A stretch of DNA of 64,000 bases from Actinacidiphila cocklensis (lineage in GTDB: Bacteria > Actinomycetota > Actinomycetes > Streptomycetales > Streptomycetaceae), in assembly GCF_907177275.1 (NCBI RefSeq), contig NZ_CAJSLV010000044.1, positions 120,480 through 184,479 of the forward strand. Reading direction: 5' to 3'. The stretch's first letter is position 1. Each line of letters opens with the position of its first letter. Below, one piece after another: positions 1 to 7,490 of the stretch. The translations under genes were made by a program, and so were the position numbers. The notes under the pieces are model-generated. The model had not been told where the DNA came from, searched no databases, and was given only the letters and a program-made list of their open reading frames with translations.

Positions 1-247
1 GCACGTCCACCATGTAGACGATCACCGCGACCACGCCGATCACCGGCAGGAACGTCATGATCGGGAAGAACTTCATCACCAAGGCGCAGACGCCGAGGAT
101 GATCAGCCAGAAGCCCTTGTTGTTCTTGCTCGCCGCGCGATAGGCGTCCTCGCGGTGCAGTGCCGCGTCGACGAACGCGAACGTCGCGAAGAGGAAGAGC
201 CCCCACGAAATCAGGGCCTGCACTCCCAGGATCTGTGTGGTCAGCAC
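1..247 (-). CDS. DUF2516 family membrane protein, 3' end cut by the window
   Basis: This is a small integral membrane protein of unknown function. Reading leftwards from a GTG at 245-247 the protein begins VLTTQILGVQALISWG and shows about two hydrophobic segments (LISWGLFLFATFAFVDAAL and FWLIILGVCALVMKFF) separated by a charged cytoplasmic loop (HREDAYRAASKNNKG). This layout matches the actinobacterial DUF2516 family, which is usually about 100 residues long, so perhaps 20 residues lie outside the window. It would follow the XRE regulator and HbhA-like gene in the same direction, which is a common neighbourhood in Streptomyces. No function can be inferred beyond a membrane location. Confidence 0.75.
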   Translation of the reverse strand, partial: MLTTQILGVQALISWGLFLFATFAFVDAALHREDAYRAASKNNKGFWLIILGVCALVMKFFPIMTFLPVIGVVAVIVYMVDV

Positions 248-405
248 GCCGTCCACCCGCCTTTGTCGTCCGCCGTCCGCCGTCGGCCGGCGCTGCCACC
301 GTACCGGTCGTAGACCTACAACGGGCCGGGCGCGCGATGCGTGCCCGGCCCGTGTGTCCTGCCCGCTCTCCTGCCCGGCACACCGCGCAGGGCCGGCAGT
401 TTCGC

Positions 406-945
406 CTACTCGGCCGGCTTGTCGGCCTTCTTCGCGGCGGGCTTGCGGGCCGGCGCCTTGCGCGGGGCGGCGGGCTTGGCCTTCGCCTCGGCGGCGATCT
501 CGGGGGCCTTGCCGTTCTGCTCGCCGCTCTCGCCGCGCCAGCTCGCGACGGCGCCCTTGCCGCGCACGGCCAGCTCGTCGTACGTCTCGCGGGCCTTCAC
601 CGCGTAGCCGGTGGCCACGCCGACGCCCTGCAGCGCCAGGTCCTGCACCGACTCGCCGAGCTTCTTGAAGTCGGGCATCTCCTTGAACGCCTTGAGGTCG
701 ATCTCGCGGTAGGTCTCCGTGAGCTTCGCCTGCGCGTCCTTGGCGCCCGCGCTGACCTTGCCCTGCACGGCCTTCGGGTCGGTGCTCTTGATCTTCTCGA
801 TCTGCTCGGGAGCCTGCTCCCTGAGCTTCACGAACAGCCCCGGCACCTCGCGCAGCTTCTCGGCGGCGAGGTCCGCGGTCCCGGCGACCGCGTACAGCGG
901 GGTCGGGTTGCGCAGGCTCTTCACGATGTCGTCGGTGATCGTCAT
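406..945 (-). CDS. HbhA-like / hypothetical helical protein with Lys-Ala-Pro tail
   Basis: A 179-residue protein. The first 140 residues are predicted to be mostly amphipathic helix (MTITDDIVKSLRNPTPLYAV, then EKLREVPGLFVKLREQAPEQ). The C-terminal 40 residues are a disordered Lys/Ala/Pro-rich tail (KAKPAAPRKAPARKPAAKK). This resembles heparin-binding haemagglutinin-like proteins of actinobacteria, whose basic tail binds polyanions. No signal peptide or membrane segment is seen, so whether it is surface-exposed or cytosolic is open. Its ATG overlaps the stop of the upstream XRE regulator gene by four bases (ATGA), implying translational coupling. The family name rests on composition and layout, not on a catalytic motif. 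Confidence 0.7.
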   Translation of the reverse strand: MTITDDIVKSLRNPTPLYAVAGTADLAAEKLREVPGLFVKLREQAPEQIEKIKSTDPKAVQGKVSAGAKDAQAKLTETYREIDLKAFKEMPDFKKLGESVQDLALQGVGVATGYAVKARETYDELAVRGKGAVASWRGESGEQNGKAPEIAAEAKAKPAAPRKAPARKPAAKKADKPAE

Positions 946-1391
946 GGTCCGGTTTCCTCCCGTACGGGGGTGGGCCGCCCGCGGCGGTCCGCCTCCTCTT
1001 CCTCTGCTTCTGCCTCTGCGTCCTCGGCCGCCCGCGACTCCCCCGCGGCGGCGTTCTCCTTGCGGAAGGACTCGTAGATCTGGATGAGCACCTGCTTCTG
1101 CCGCTCGTTGATCGACGGGTCCGTCAAGATCGCCGCCGGCACCTCCAGCTCGTCCCGCTCCCGCGCGTCGAGCATCCCCGCCTGGACATACAGCGTCTCG
1201 GCGGAGATCCGCAGCGCCTTGGCAAGCTGCTGCAGAATCTCGGCACTAGGCTTCCGCAGCCCGCGCTCGATCTGGCTCAGATACGGATTCGACACACCGG
1301 CCGCCTCCGCCAGTTGCCGCAGACTCAGCTGCGCGCTGCGCCGCTGCTCCCGCAGGTACTCGCCGACGTTGCCGACCTTCAGTGACGCCAT
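942..1391 (-). CDS. XRE-family helix-turn-helix transcriptional regulator
   Basis: A 149-residue DNA-binding protein. The N-terminal HTH_3 domain (residues about 5-62) contains LREQRRSAQLSLRQLAEAAG, followed by VSNPYLSQIERGLRKPSAEI, the recognition-helix signature of Cro/CI-type regulators. The C-terminal part is charged, ends in an Asp/Glu-rich stretch and probably has no ligand domain. The ATG at 1389-1391 was chosen because the HTH domain starts directly after it; a longer reading would add 14 residues with no family support. The stop overlaps the ATG of the HbhA-like gene, so the two form an operon and the regulator may control its own unit. The target is unknown. Confidence 0.85.
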   Translation of the reverse strand: MASLKVGNVGEYLREQRRSAQLSLRQLAEAAGVSNPYLSQIERGLRKPSAEILQQLAKALRISAETLYVQAGMLDARERDELEVPAAILTDPSINERQKQVLIQIYESFRKENAAAGESRAAEDAEAEAEEEEADRRGRPTPVREETGP

Positions 1392-1497
1392 ACGTACGAG
1401 AGTGCACCAGCGCGCTAACTTTTGCAAGCACATCGCTTGCAGCTGGCAAACGGATGTCTCGGGGGAGGGGTTCGCGGCCCCGGGCCGCGGGGCGCGG

Positions 1498-2034
1498 TCA
1501 GGACTCCGGGTCGGGGTCGGGGTCGGGGTCGACGAGGAGGCGGGCGTAGTTGGCCATCGAGCGCTGGTAGCGGGGCAGGTGCGGGGCCAGGGCGGCCACC
1601 GCCAGGGAGACGGCCTCGCGGGCGCGGTCGAGGTCGGTGAGGGCCAGGGCGAGGACGACGGTCACGGCGTCGTCGAGGTGGTCGCTGGTCCTGGCGCGCT
1701 CCTCCGTCAGCAGGGCGACGCTCTCCTCGGACCGGCCGAGGTTGCGCAGGGAGCTGGCCATCTGGATCACCGCGCGGCGGCGGCGCTCGCCGGGCACGCC
1801 GGCGTCCAGGGCGGCCCGGTAGAGCGGGACGGCGAGGTCGGAGTGGCCGGTGGAGTCCCAGGCGGCGGCCCGCTCGAACAGGCCGGTGCCGTCGCCCTCC
1901 GGGAGCTCGCCGACCAGGGCGTCCATGGCCGCGCGGAAGTCCTCCTCCGGCAGGCCGTCGACGGCCGCCCACAGGTCGGCGTTGCGGCGCTCCCAGTCCG
2001 CGGCGGGGGCGGCGGTCGTCGGTGCTGCGGTCAT
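1498..2034 (-). CDS. Tetratricopeptide repeat protein
   Basis: A 178-residue cytosolic protein of the small TPR type found widely in Streptomyces. After a disordered Ala/Thr-rich start it has helical repeats (WDSTGHSDLAVPLYRAALDA, RRAVIQMASSLRNLGRSEES and AVTVVLALALTDLDRAREAV) typical of tandem TPRs, which usually act as protein-protein scaffolds. The extreme C-terminus is an odd Asp-Pro repeat (DPDPDPDPES) encoded by a hexanucleotide repeat. The ATG at 2032-2034 is preferred over an upstream ATG because the longer start adds only a low-complexity segment. It is divergent from the DUF5937 regulator across an operator-like palindrome. No partner can be named. Confidence 0.8.
   Translation of the reverse strand: MTAAPTTAAPAADWERRNADLWAAVDGLPEEDFRAAMDALVGELPEGDGTGLFERAAAWDSTGHSDLAVPLYRAALDAGVPGERRRRAVIQMASSLRNLGRSEESVALLTEERARTSDHLDDAVTVVLALALTDLDRAREAVSLAVAALAPHLPRYQRSMANYARLLVDPDPDPDPES
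1508..1530. repeat. GGGGTC hexanucleotide microsatellite
   Basis: About four tandem copies of GGGGTC lie inside the 3' end of the TPR gene and encode its Asp-Pro tail. Gain or loss of a unit would keep the frame and change only the tail length. Confidence 0.85.
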
Positions 2035-2122
2035 GGGTCCACGCTCCTGGCTGTGCGGTCCGGTGCCCGGCCGGTCGTCCGGCGGCGCCGCCATCCTGCG
2101 AGGGCCGTCGCGGCCGGCACCA

Positions 2123-2146
2123 GTGATTCGGTGGCCGCCGAATCAC
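2123..2146. promoter_or_regulatory. 24-bp palindromic operator candidate
   Basis: The arms GTGATTCGG and CCGAATCAC are perfect 9-base inverted repeats separated by six bases. The site lies in the divergent space between the TPR gene (start 2034, minus) and the DUF5937 regulator (plus), and is followed by TTGTACGGT, which could include a -10 element. ArsR-type regulators often bind such dyads in their own promoter, so autoregulation is the simplest reading. That link is inference. Confidence 0.55.
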
Positions 2147-2241
2147 CGCGTTGTACGGTGAGGGCGCCGCGCCCGTCCGCGCCGCCGCCGCTGCCGCCCG
2201 CCGCCACCCCCGCCCACCTCCCCGCCCGACCCGGACGTCCC

Positions 2242-2289
2242 CTCCCAGGAGGTCCCGCTCCCCGGCGGCCTGCTCCCAGGAGGTCCCGC
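2242..2289 (+). repeat. 17-bp direct repeat carrying two AGGAGGT sites
   Basis: CTCCCAGGAGGTCCCGC occurs at 2242-2258 and again at 2273-2289. The second copy puts a strong Shine-Dalgarno sequence (AGGAGGT, 2278-2284) six bases before the ATC at 2291, the apparent start of the downstream regulator. The first copy is too far from any in-frame start to be used. The duplication may be a local slippage event that affected translation initiation. Confidence 0.7.
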
Positions 2290-2290
2290 C

Positions 2291-3343
2291 ATCACCACCC
2301 TGCGCTTCGGCCCCGCCGACCTGCTGCGCTGCCGCTTCGCCTGCTCGCCGGCCTTCGAGACGCTGGCCGCCGTACGCGTCGCGACCGGCCCGCAGCCGCC
2401 CGGCCACCACCGGCGCTGGCTCGCCGACGTCACGGACGCCGCACGCGGACTCGACCTGCGGCCGCTGACCCTGCTGCAGCCGCGCCGCGGCTACACCCCC
2501 GACTTCCTCTCCCCGCCGCCCGACCGCCCGGCCGAGTCCTTCCCCTCGTTCGCGGACGACCTGGCGCGGATCGCCGCGACGCCGCCGCATCAGGCCCGCG
2601 CCGAGATCGCCCGGTCGCTCGCCGAGACGCCGGGCGCGGCCCGCACCGCCACCGGCCGGCTGCTGCTCGACGGCGACCCCGCCGAGGTCGTCGCGCTACT
2701 CGCGGGCCTCGTGGCGGACGCGTGGACGGCGCTGGTCGAGCCGTACTGGCCGCGGACCAGGGCGCTGCTCGAAGCGGACATCGCCTTCCAGGCGCGGCGG
2801 CTGGCCGGCGGCGGCCTCGACCGGCTCTTCGCCGAACTGCACCCGTCCGTGCGCTGGCACGACAACGTCCTCACCCGGGAGCACGGCGGCACCGACCACC
2901 GCGACCTCGAAGGCGAGGGGCTGGTGCTGATGCCCAGCGCGTTCAAATGGGAGCAGGTGGTGATCGTCCTCGACCCGCCGTGGCAGCCGACGCTCATCTA
3001 TCCGGCGCGGGGCGTCGGCAACCTGTGGGTCGCCGACGCGGGGGCCGATGCCGCGGCGGCGGCGCTGGGGCGGCTCATCGGGCACACCCGCGCCAAGCTG
3101 CTCACCGGCCTGACGGAACCCGCCGCCACGGCGTGGCTCGCGCACCGGTACGGGCTCGCTCCCGCGACGGTTTCCGAGCACTTGGCCGTGCTCCGGGACA
3201 CGGGCCTCGTCACGGCGGCGCGGCACCGCCACGAGGTGCGCTACCGGCGCACGGAACTGGGCGATACGTTCGCCGGCGGCGAGGGCGGCGGCCTTCACCG
3301 GGCGGCTGCGAGCGCGAGGGAGGCGACAGCCAGGGCGAAGTAG
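2291..3343 (+). CDS. ArsR-family regulator with DUF5937 domain, apparent ATC start
   Basis: A protein of about 350 residues with an N-terminal DUF5937 domain (ITTLRFGPADLLRCRFACSP, long helical body) and a C-terminal winged-helix ArsR domain (LAHRYGLAPATVSEHLAVLR, then DTGLVTAARHRHEVRYRRT). This is the standard layout of a large Streptomyces regulator family that senses unknown signals. The reading frame is open from 2162, just after a stop at 2159, yet has no ATG, GTG or TTG before the conserved N-terminus. The only well-placed codon is ATC at 2291, six bases after AGGAGGT; a CTG at 2270 is poorly spaced. The 3' end overlaps the tail of the DoxX remnant on the other strand by 49 bases. Confidence 0.75.
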   Translation: MTTLRFGPADLLRCRFACSPAFETLAAVRVATGPQPPGHHRRWLADVTDAARGLDLRPLTLLQPRRGYTPDFLSPPPDRPAESFPSFADDLARIAATPPHQARAEIARSLAETPGAARTATGRLLLDGDPAEVVALLAGLVADAWTALVEPYWPRTRALLEADIAFQARRLAGGGLDRLFAELHPSVRWHDNVLTREHGGTDHRDLEGEGLVLMPSAFKWEQVVIVLDPPWQPTLIYPARGVGNLWVADAGADAAAAALGRLIGHTRAKLLTGLTEPAATAWLAHRYGLAPATVSEHLAVLRDTGLVTAARHRHEVRYRRTELGDTFAGGEGGGLHRAAASAREATARAK

Positions 3344-3637
3344 CCGCCGGGGAAGGCGATGTTGCGGAACACGCGGGCACGGACGTGGGCTGCGAGAGCG
3401 CCGGCGAAGAAGAGGACGAGCCCGATCGCGGCGGCGATGCCGACGAAGGCGGTGAAGCGGCCGTCCAGCAGCCCGACCGCGAGCCCGGCGGCCCCGGCCG
3501 CCTTCAGCGTGGCGAGCCGCGGGAGCCAGGACTGCGGGAGGCCCACCTCGGCGGAGTTGGCGAGGACGAAATCCGCCCTGGCGAGGTCGGCGACGGCGAT
3601 CCCGGCGTTGACCGCGATCGTGACGACGGTGTCACGC
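3295..3637 (-). pseudogene. DoxX-like membrane protein, 5'-truncated
   Basis: The minus-strand frame encodes the body of a DoxX-like small membrane protein. Hydrophobic segments include TLKAAGAAGLAVGLL, FVGIAAAIGLVLFFAGALAA and YFALAVASLALAAA, and the family motif VLANSAEVGLPQSWLPRLA is present. The family usually has about 10-20 more N-terminal residues and a start codon. Here homology begins at about DTVVTIAVNAG with no ATG or GTG in frame near it, and upstream codons run antisense through a LysR remnant. It appears to have lost its 5' end in a deletion that also truncated the divergent LysR gene. It is unlikely to be expressed as intact protein. Confidence 0.65.
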
Positions 3638-4212
3638 GCTTCTGCGGCCTGCGGCCGGGCTGGCGGGTCGACATGCGGCAGGCCCCGTGGTCGGACCCGA
3701 CCGCCGGGCTCGCCGACGGGGCAGTCCACGTCGCCCTGCTGCGGCTGCCCTTCCCCGGCCAGGACGCACTGCGGGTGGAGGTGCTGCTCACCGAGCCCAG
3801 GTGGGTCGCGCTCCCGGCCGCCCACCCGCTGGCGGCGCGTGACGTGATCCCCTTCCGAGACCTGTGGGAGGAGCCGTGCGTGGCGGCCGCGCCCGAGACG
3901 GCCCGGTGGCGGGACTACTGGCTGGCCGCGGGTGAGCGCGAGGGCCGCCCGGTCACCGTCGGCGCCGTCACCGAGCACCCCGACGACTGGCTCAACGCGA
4001 TCGCCAACGGCTACGGCATCGCTCTGGCCCCCGCCTCCGCAGCCCGCTTCTACGCCCGGCCCGGCGTCGTCTACCGGCCCGTCAGCGGTGTCAGCGCCAG
4101 CCAGGTCGGCGTCGCGTGGGCGCCCGCCGACGACGGCGACCCCGTCCTCCGGGACTTCGTCCGCTGCTGCGTGGACTGCACGTCACCCGCCCGCGACGGA
4201 GGCGCCGGCTGA
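3634..4212 (+). pseudogene. LysR-family regulator, N-terminal half deleted
   Basis: The frame from about 3634 encodes most of a LysR substrate-binding domain: LRPGWRVDMRQAPWSDPTAG, LLTEPRWVALPAAHPLAARD, WLNAIANGYGIALAPASAAR and a C-terminal VGVAWAPADDGDPVLRDFVR. The roughly 100-residue HTH and linker are absent, and there is no plausible start codon at the break. The break lies back to back with the truncated DoxX gene, so one deletion removed the divergent promoter and both 5' ends. The C-terminal 30 bases overlap the end of the phosphotransferase gene on the other strand. Without its DNA-binding domain it cannot act as a regulator. Confidence 0.7.
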
Positions 4213-5133
4213 CCTGCCCCCCTCGGCGTCCGCCAGGACCTCCGCGATCACGCGGGCGTGCGCGGCGGCCAGGTCCTGGTCCGTGGTGCGGAATTGGCGC
4301 ATCGAGATGAGGGCCTTCCACAAGGCCCAGCCGCGGGCGCGCGCCCATGCGGGCCGGTCCTGGGCGACGGTGTCGCGGAAGGCGGCGCGGCTGCGGCCGG
4401 AGAAGAGGGTCCAGGCGATCACCAGGTCGCACGCGGGGTCACCGACCCCCGACGTGCCGAAGTCGAGCACCGCGGCGAGGCGGCCGCCGGAGACCAGGAG
4501 GTTGCCGCCGGCGATGTCCCCGTGGAACCAGACGGGCGGACCCGTGAAGTCCGCCGCGAGTGCCGCCTCCCAGACCGCCGTGGCCTTCGCGGTGTCGACG
4601 AGGCCGTCGAGTGCGGCCAGCGCGGCGCGCGTCTCGGCGTCGTAGTAGGCGGGCGGCGCACCGCGCTGGAAGCTGTGCGCGCCGGCCGCGGGGCCGCCCG
4701 CGGGGTCGACGGACTGGAGGGCGAGCAGGAAGCCGCCGAGCGCGACGGCGAAGCCGGTGAGGTCGCCGACCCGGTCGGGCGTCATCGCGGTCTCGCCGTC
4801 CAGCCAGCCGCGTACCGACCAGGGGTACGGATAGCCCTCCCCCGGCTCCCCCTCGGCCAGCACCTGCGGCACCGGCACCGGCAGGTGCGGCGCGAGCAGC
4901 GGCAGCCAGGTGTTCTCCTTCTCGACCGCCGGCACGTAGCCGGCGGCGGTGGGCAGCCGTACGGACATGTCGCCGCCCAGCCGGTAGGTGCGGTTGTCCC
5001 ACCCGTCGACCGCGACCGGCCGCACGGGCAGGTCCCGCCACTGCGGGAACTGCGCCGCGATCAGCCGCCCCACCAGCGCCGCGTCGATCCCCGCACGGCC
5101 GTCCTCACCAGAAGTCACCCGGGTGATGATCAC
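4183..5133 (-). CDS. Aminoglycoside phosphotransferase (APH) family kinase
   Basis: A 316-residue small-molecule kinase with the protein-kinase-like APH fold. The N-lobe carries the nucleotide-binding strands (VDGWDNRTYRLGGDMSVRLP) and a Lys/Glu pair region (VEKENTWLPLLA). The C-lobe has the catalytic Brenner motif VWFHGDIAGGNLLV and the metal-binding VLDFGTSGVGDPACDLVIAW. Such proteins phosphorylate hydroxyls on aminoglycosides, macrolides or metabolites; the substrate cannot be told from sequence. Start is uncertain: GTG at 5131-5133 follows a GGGGG stretch, with another GTG at 5118. It ends inside the truncated LysR gene and is transcribed away from it. Resistance should not be assumed. 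Confidence 0.85.
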   Translation of the reverse strand: MIITRVTSGEDGRAGIDAALVGRLIAAQFPQWRDLPVRPVAVDGWDNRTYRLGGDMSVRLPTAAGYVPAVEKENTWLPLLAPHLPVPVPQVLAEGEPGEGYPYPWSVRGWLDGETAMTPDRVGDLTGFAVALGGFLLALQSVDPAGGPAAGAHSFQRGAPPAYYDAETRAALAALDGLVDTAKATAVWEAALAADFTGPPVWFHGDIAGGNLLVSGGRLAAVLDFGTSGVGDPACDLVIAWTLFSGRSRAAFRDTVAQDRPAWARARGWALWKALISMRQFRTTDQDLAAAHARVIAEVLADAEGGRSAGASVAGG

Positions 5134-5173
5134 CGCACCCCCGGCCCGCCGCAAGCGAATTGAACGGCGGGCT

Positions 5174-6046
5174 CTACAACACCTCGATGTGGACGCCGCG
5201 GAGGCGTTCGGGGTCGGCGATGACGTCGATCGCGGTGATCAGGTCGTCGACGACGGTGAAGGTCAGGACCAGGCGGAGGCGGCCGGCCGGGGCCATGACC
5301 AGGCCCGGGACGCCGTTGAGCAGGGCGGGCTCGGTGAAGGCGACGCGGGCCGCGGCGGCCGACGCGCCCTGGGCGACGCGCAGGCGCCCGCGGATGTCGA
5401 CGGGTTCCGGGGTGGGGCCGGCGGTGCGGTCGGCGTGGATGACGACGTCCGGGTCGAGGACGGCGACCAGCGCCTCGAAGTCGCCGTCGCGGGAGGCGGC
5501 GAGGAAGGCCTGCACCACGTGGCGCTGCCTGGCCACCTCGGCCTCCTTCGCGGCCGGGTCCGCGCCCCTGACGCGGCGCCGGGCGCGGCTGGCGAGCTGG
5601 CGGGCCGCGGTCGGGGTGCGCTCGGTCATCCGGGCGATCTCGTCGAAGGGCACGGCGAACATGTCGTGCAGCACGAAGGCGACGCGTTCTGCGGGCGCGA
5701 GGGTGTCGAGGACGACCAGCATCGCCAGGCCCACCGACTCGGCCAGCACCGCCTCCTGCTCGGGGTCGGCGGCCTCCTCCACGGGCTCGGGCAGCGCGTC
5801 GTCGAGCGGGGCCTCGCGGCGGGTGCCGCGCGTCCTGAGCATGTTCAGGCACAGCCGGGCCACCACGGTCGTCAGCCACGCGGGGAGGCTCTCGATGCCG
5901 TCGGCGCCGTTGCGGCTCAGCCGCAGCCAGGCCTCCTGGACCGCGTCGTCGGCCTCGGCGGCCGAGCCGAGCATGCGGTACGCGACCGCACGCAGCCGGG
6001 GCCGCTCCTGCTCGAAACTGCCGGCCAGCGCCGCCTCGTCGCTCAT
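5174..6046 (-). CDS. ECF sigma factor of SigJ/ECF41 type with SnoaL-like C-terminal domain
   Basis: A 290-residue alternative sigma factor. Sigma region 2 (FEQERPRLRAVAYRMLGSAA, then EADDAVQEAWLRLSRN) is followed by region 4 (APAERVAFVLHDMFAVPFDE, IARMTERTPTAARQLASRAR) and a SnoaL/NTF2-like C-terminal domain from about residue 175 (VVQAFLAASRDGDFEALVAV). This fused domain is typical of ECF41-type sigmas, where it modulates activity in place of a separate anti-sigma. The DGGGK motif usual for ECF41 is not visible; HADRTAG stands near its place, so it may be a divergent member. It is divergent from an NAD(P)-binding protein gene, matching the known pairing of ECF41 genes with oxidoreductase/epimerase genes that they transcribe. 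Confidence 0.85.
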   Translation of the reverse strand: MSDEAALAGSFEQERPRLRAVAYRMLGSAAEADDAVQEAWLRLSRNGADGIESLPAWLTTVVARLCLNMLRTRGTRREAPLDDALPEPVEEAADPEQEAVLAESVGLAMLVVLDTLAPAERVAFVLHDMFAVPFDEIARMTERTPTAARQLASRARRRVRGADPAAKEAEVARQRHVVQAFLAASRDGDFEALVAVLDPDVVIHADRTAGPTPEPVDIRGRLRVAQGASAAAARVAFTEPALLNGVPGLVMAPAGRLRLVLTFTVVDDLITAIDVIADPERLRGVHIEVL

Positions 6047-6067
6047 CGGTCACGTTCCTCTTCCGCC

Positions 6068-6089
6068 GCGGGTCACCAAAATAACCCGC
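6068..6089. promoter_or_regulatory. Inverted repeat in the ECF sigma / NAD(P)-binding protein intergenic space
   Basis: GCGGGT and ACCCGC are 6-base inverted repeats around the A-rich centre CACCAAAATA. The site is the only AT-rich dyad in the 75-base divergent region, so it may hold an operator or part of the promoter used by the sigma factor. I do not see the published ECF41 promoter consensus here. Confidence 0.35.
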
Positions 6090-6121
6090 CAGAACAGCGC
6101 GAACGCCACGGGAGAAACCAC

Positions 6122-6889
6122 ATGATCACCTCGCCCATCCTGGTCACCGGCGGCACCGGCACGCTCGGACGCCACGTCCTGCCGATGCTGCGGGACGCCG
6201 GCCGCACCGTCCGCGTGCTCACCCGGCACAGCCGCGAATCGGCCGACGACGGCGTCGAGTACGTCACCGGCGACCTGCTCCAGGACACCGGCGTCGGCCC
6301 CGCGGTGGCCGGCGTGCACACCGTCCTGCACCTGGCAGGCAGCAACAAGGGCGACGACGAGGCGACCCGCCACCTGGTGCGGGCCGCGGTCGAGGCGGAT
6401 GTGCGGCACCTGCTGGTCATCTCGGTCATCGGCGCCGACACCGTCCCGCTGGGCTTCCTGCGGACGAAGCTCGCCGCGGAGCGGGTCGTCGCCGAGTCGG
6501 GCCTGCCCTGGACGGTGCTGCGCGCGGCCCAATTCCACGACCTGGCCCTGACGATGGCCAAGGGCATGGCCAGGTTGCCGGTCGTCCCGGTCCCTTCGGG
6601 CATGCGCCTCCAGCCGGTCGACGTCCGCGACGTCGCCGCCCGGCTGACCAGGCTGGCCCTCGGCGAGCCCGCCGGCCGCGTGCCCGACCTGGCAGGCCCG
6701 GCCGTCTACCCGGTGGCCGACCTGGTCCGCGGCTACCTCACCGCCCGCGGCAAGCACCGCCCGCTGCTCCCGGTCCCCCTGCCCGGCAAGGCCGGCCGCG
6801 CCTACCGGGCCGGCGCCAACCTCACCCTGGAGGGCGCCGACACGGGCAGCAGGACGTGGGAGGACTTCCTCGCGGAACGCGCCGCGTGA
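6122..6889 (+). CDS. NAD(P)-binding NmrA-like / atypical SDR protein
   Basis: A 255-residue Rossmann-fold protein. It opens with ITSPILVTGGTGTLGRHVLP, carrying the TGGTGxLG dinucleotide-binding glycine motif of atypical SDRs. VYVTGDLLQD-like and VLHLAGSNKG segments follow, and LPWTVLRAAQFHDL lies in the place typical of NmrA-like sugar-nucleotide or quinone reductases. The canonical catalytic YxxxK is not clear (LGFLRTKLAAERVVAESG is the closest), so it may act as a redox sensor or reductase rather than a dehydrogenase. Its gene faces the ECF sigma gene, which probably controls it. The 3' end overlaps the convergent kinase gene by 68 bases. Confidence 0.85.
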   Translation: MITSPILVTGGTGTLGRHVLPMLRDAGRTVRVLTRHSRESADDGVEYVTGDLLQDTGVGPAVAGVHTVLHLAGSNKGDDEATRHLVRAAVEADVRHLLVISVIGADTVPLGFLRTKLAAERVVAESGLPWTVLRAAQFHDLALTMAKGMARLPVVPVPSGMRLQPVDVRDVAARLTRLALGEPAGRVPDLAGPAVYPVADLVRGYLTARGKHRPLLPVPLPGKAGRAYRAGANLTLEGADTGSRTWEDFLAERAA

Positions 6890-7463
6890 GCAGGCCGCCC
6901 ACCTGCGCGGCGAGCACCTCGGCGTCGACCGGGGCGCCGCCGCCCGTCTCGACCCGCAGCAGCGGCGCGTCGAGGTCGAGCGGCCCCCGGTAGGAGGCCC
7001 GTACGGCGGCGACCCGCTCCGCGACCTGCTCCGGGGTGTGCACCGGGTCGAGGTGCCCCGGGTGGCGCGCACGGGCCTGGAAGCGGGCGGCGGCGACGGC
7101 GGCGTCGCAGTCGCAGTGCACCTGGACCAGCCGGGCGCCGCCCTGCCCGCACAGCTCGTGCAGGCGGGCCGGGGCGGTCTCCGGGTGCCACCAGTTGTCC
7201 AGCACCGCGCCGGGCGCCAGCGCGGCCTGCGCGTAGAGGACGTCGTCCGCGGCACGGCTCAGCCGGTGCCGCCACGGCTCGGGGCCGACCCCGAGGGAGT
7301 CGTACAGCGCCTCCAGGACGACGTCCTTGTCGATCACCGCCAGCCCCAGCCGCGCGGCCAGGCCGCGGGCGAGCGTGCTCTTCCCGCTGCCCGGCAGACC
7401 GGACACGACGACTACGCGGGGCTGTCCACGAGGGGAGTATGGCCCGGGGCTTGAACCTGACAC
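6822..7463 (-). CDS. P-loop kinase (AAA_33 / gluconokinase-like)
   Basis: A protein of about 213 residues with a P-loop near its N-terminus: RVVVVSGLPGSGKSTLARGL is a Walker A motif of the small-molecule or nucleotide kinase type. IDKDVVLEALYDSLG and AVLDNWWHPETAPARLHELC follow, as in AAA_33 zeta-toxin-like kinases acting on small molecules. No in-frame ATG lies before the P-loop. The only fitting start is GTG at 7461-7463, inside the MerR-type operator, so either it is read from a very short leader or the true start is non-canonical. Substrate unknown. It is divergent from the MerR regulator and could be one of its targets. Confidence 0.65.
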   Translation of the reverse strand: MSGSSPGPYSPRGQPRVVVVSGLPGSGKSTLARGLAARLGLAVIDKDVVLEALYDSLGVGPEPWRHRLSRAADDVLYAQAALAPGAVLDNWWHPETAPARLHELCGQGGARLVQVHCDCDAAVAAARFQARARHPGHLDPVHTPEQVAERVAAVRASYRGPLDLDAPLLRVETGGGAPVDAEVLAAQVGGLLTRRVPRGSPPTSCCPCRRPPG

Positions 7464-7472
7464 CGTGGCAGG
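7456..7472. promoter_or_regulatory. MerR-type operator between divergent genes
   Basis: CCTG.CAC.GTG.CAGG forms a 17-base dyad directly after TTGAAC (7451-7456). It sits about 20 bases before the merR-type start, in the position and shape of MerR-family operators, which lie between widely spaced -35 and -10 elements. It also overlaps the apparent start of the kinase gene. Confidence 0.6.
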
Positions 7473-7490
7473 GGCTGGAGTGGAGGGGTC

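Noticed and set aside
1084..4212. A very long open frame on the plus strand (over 1000 codons)
   Set aside because: It crosses antisense through the XRE and TPR genes and out of frame through the DUF5937 gene. Only its last 190 codons, the LysR remnant, look like protein; the rest is a GC-rich shadow frame.
6047..6121. Canonical ECF41 promoter (TGTCACA with CGTC)
   Set aside because: Neither half matches in the intergenic region; only a GGTCACC stretch is seen, which is too weak to call.
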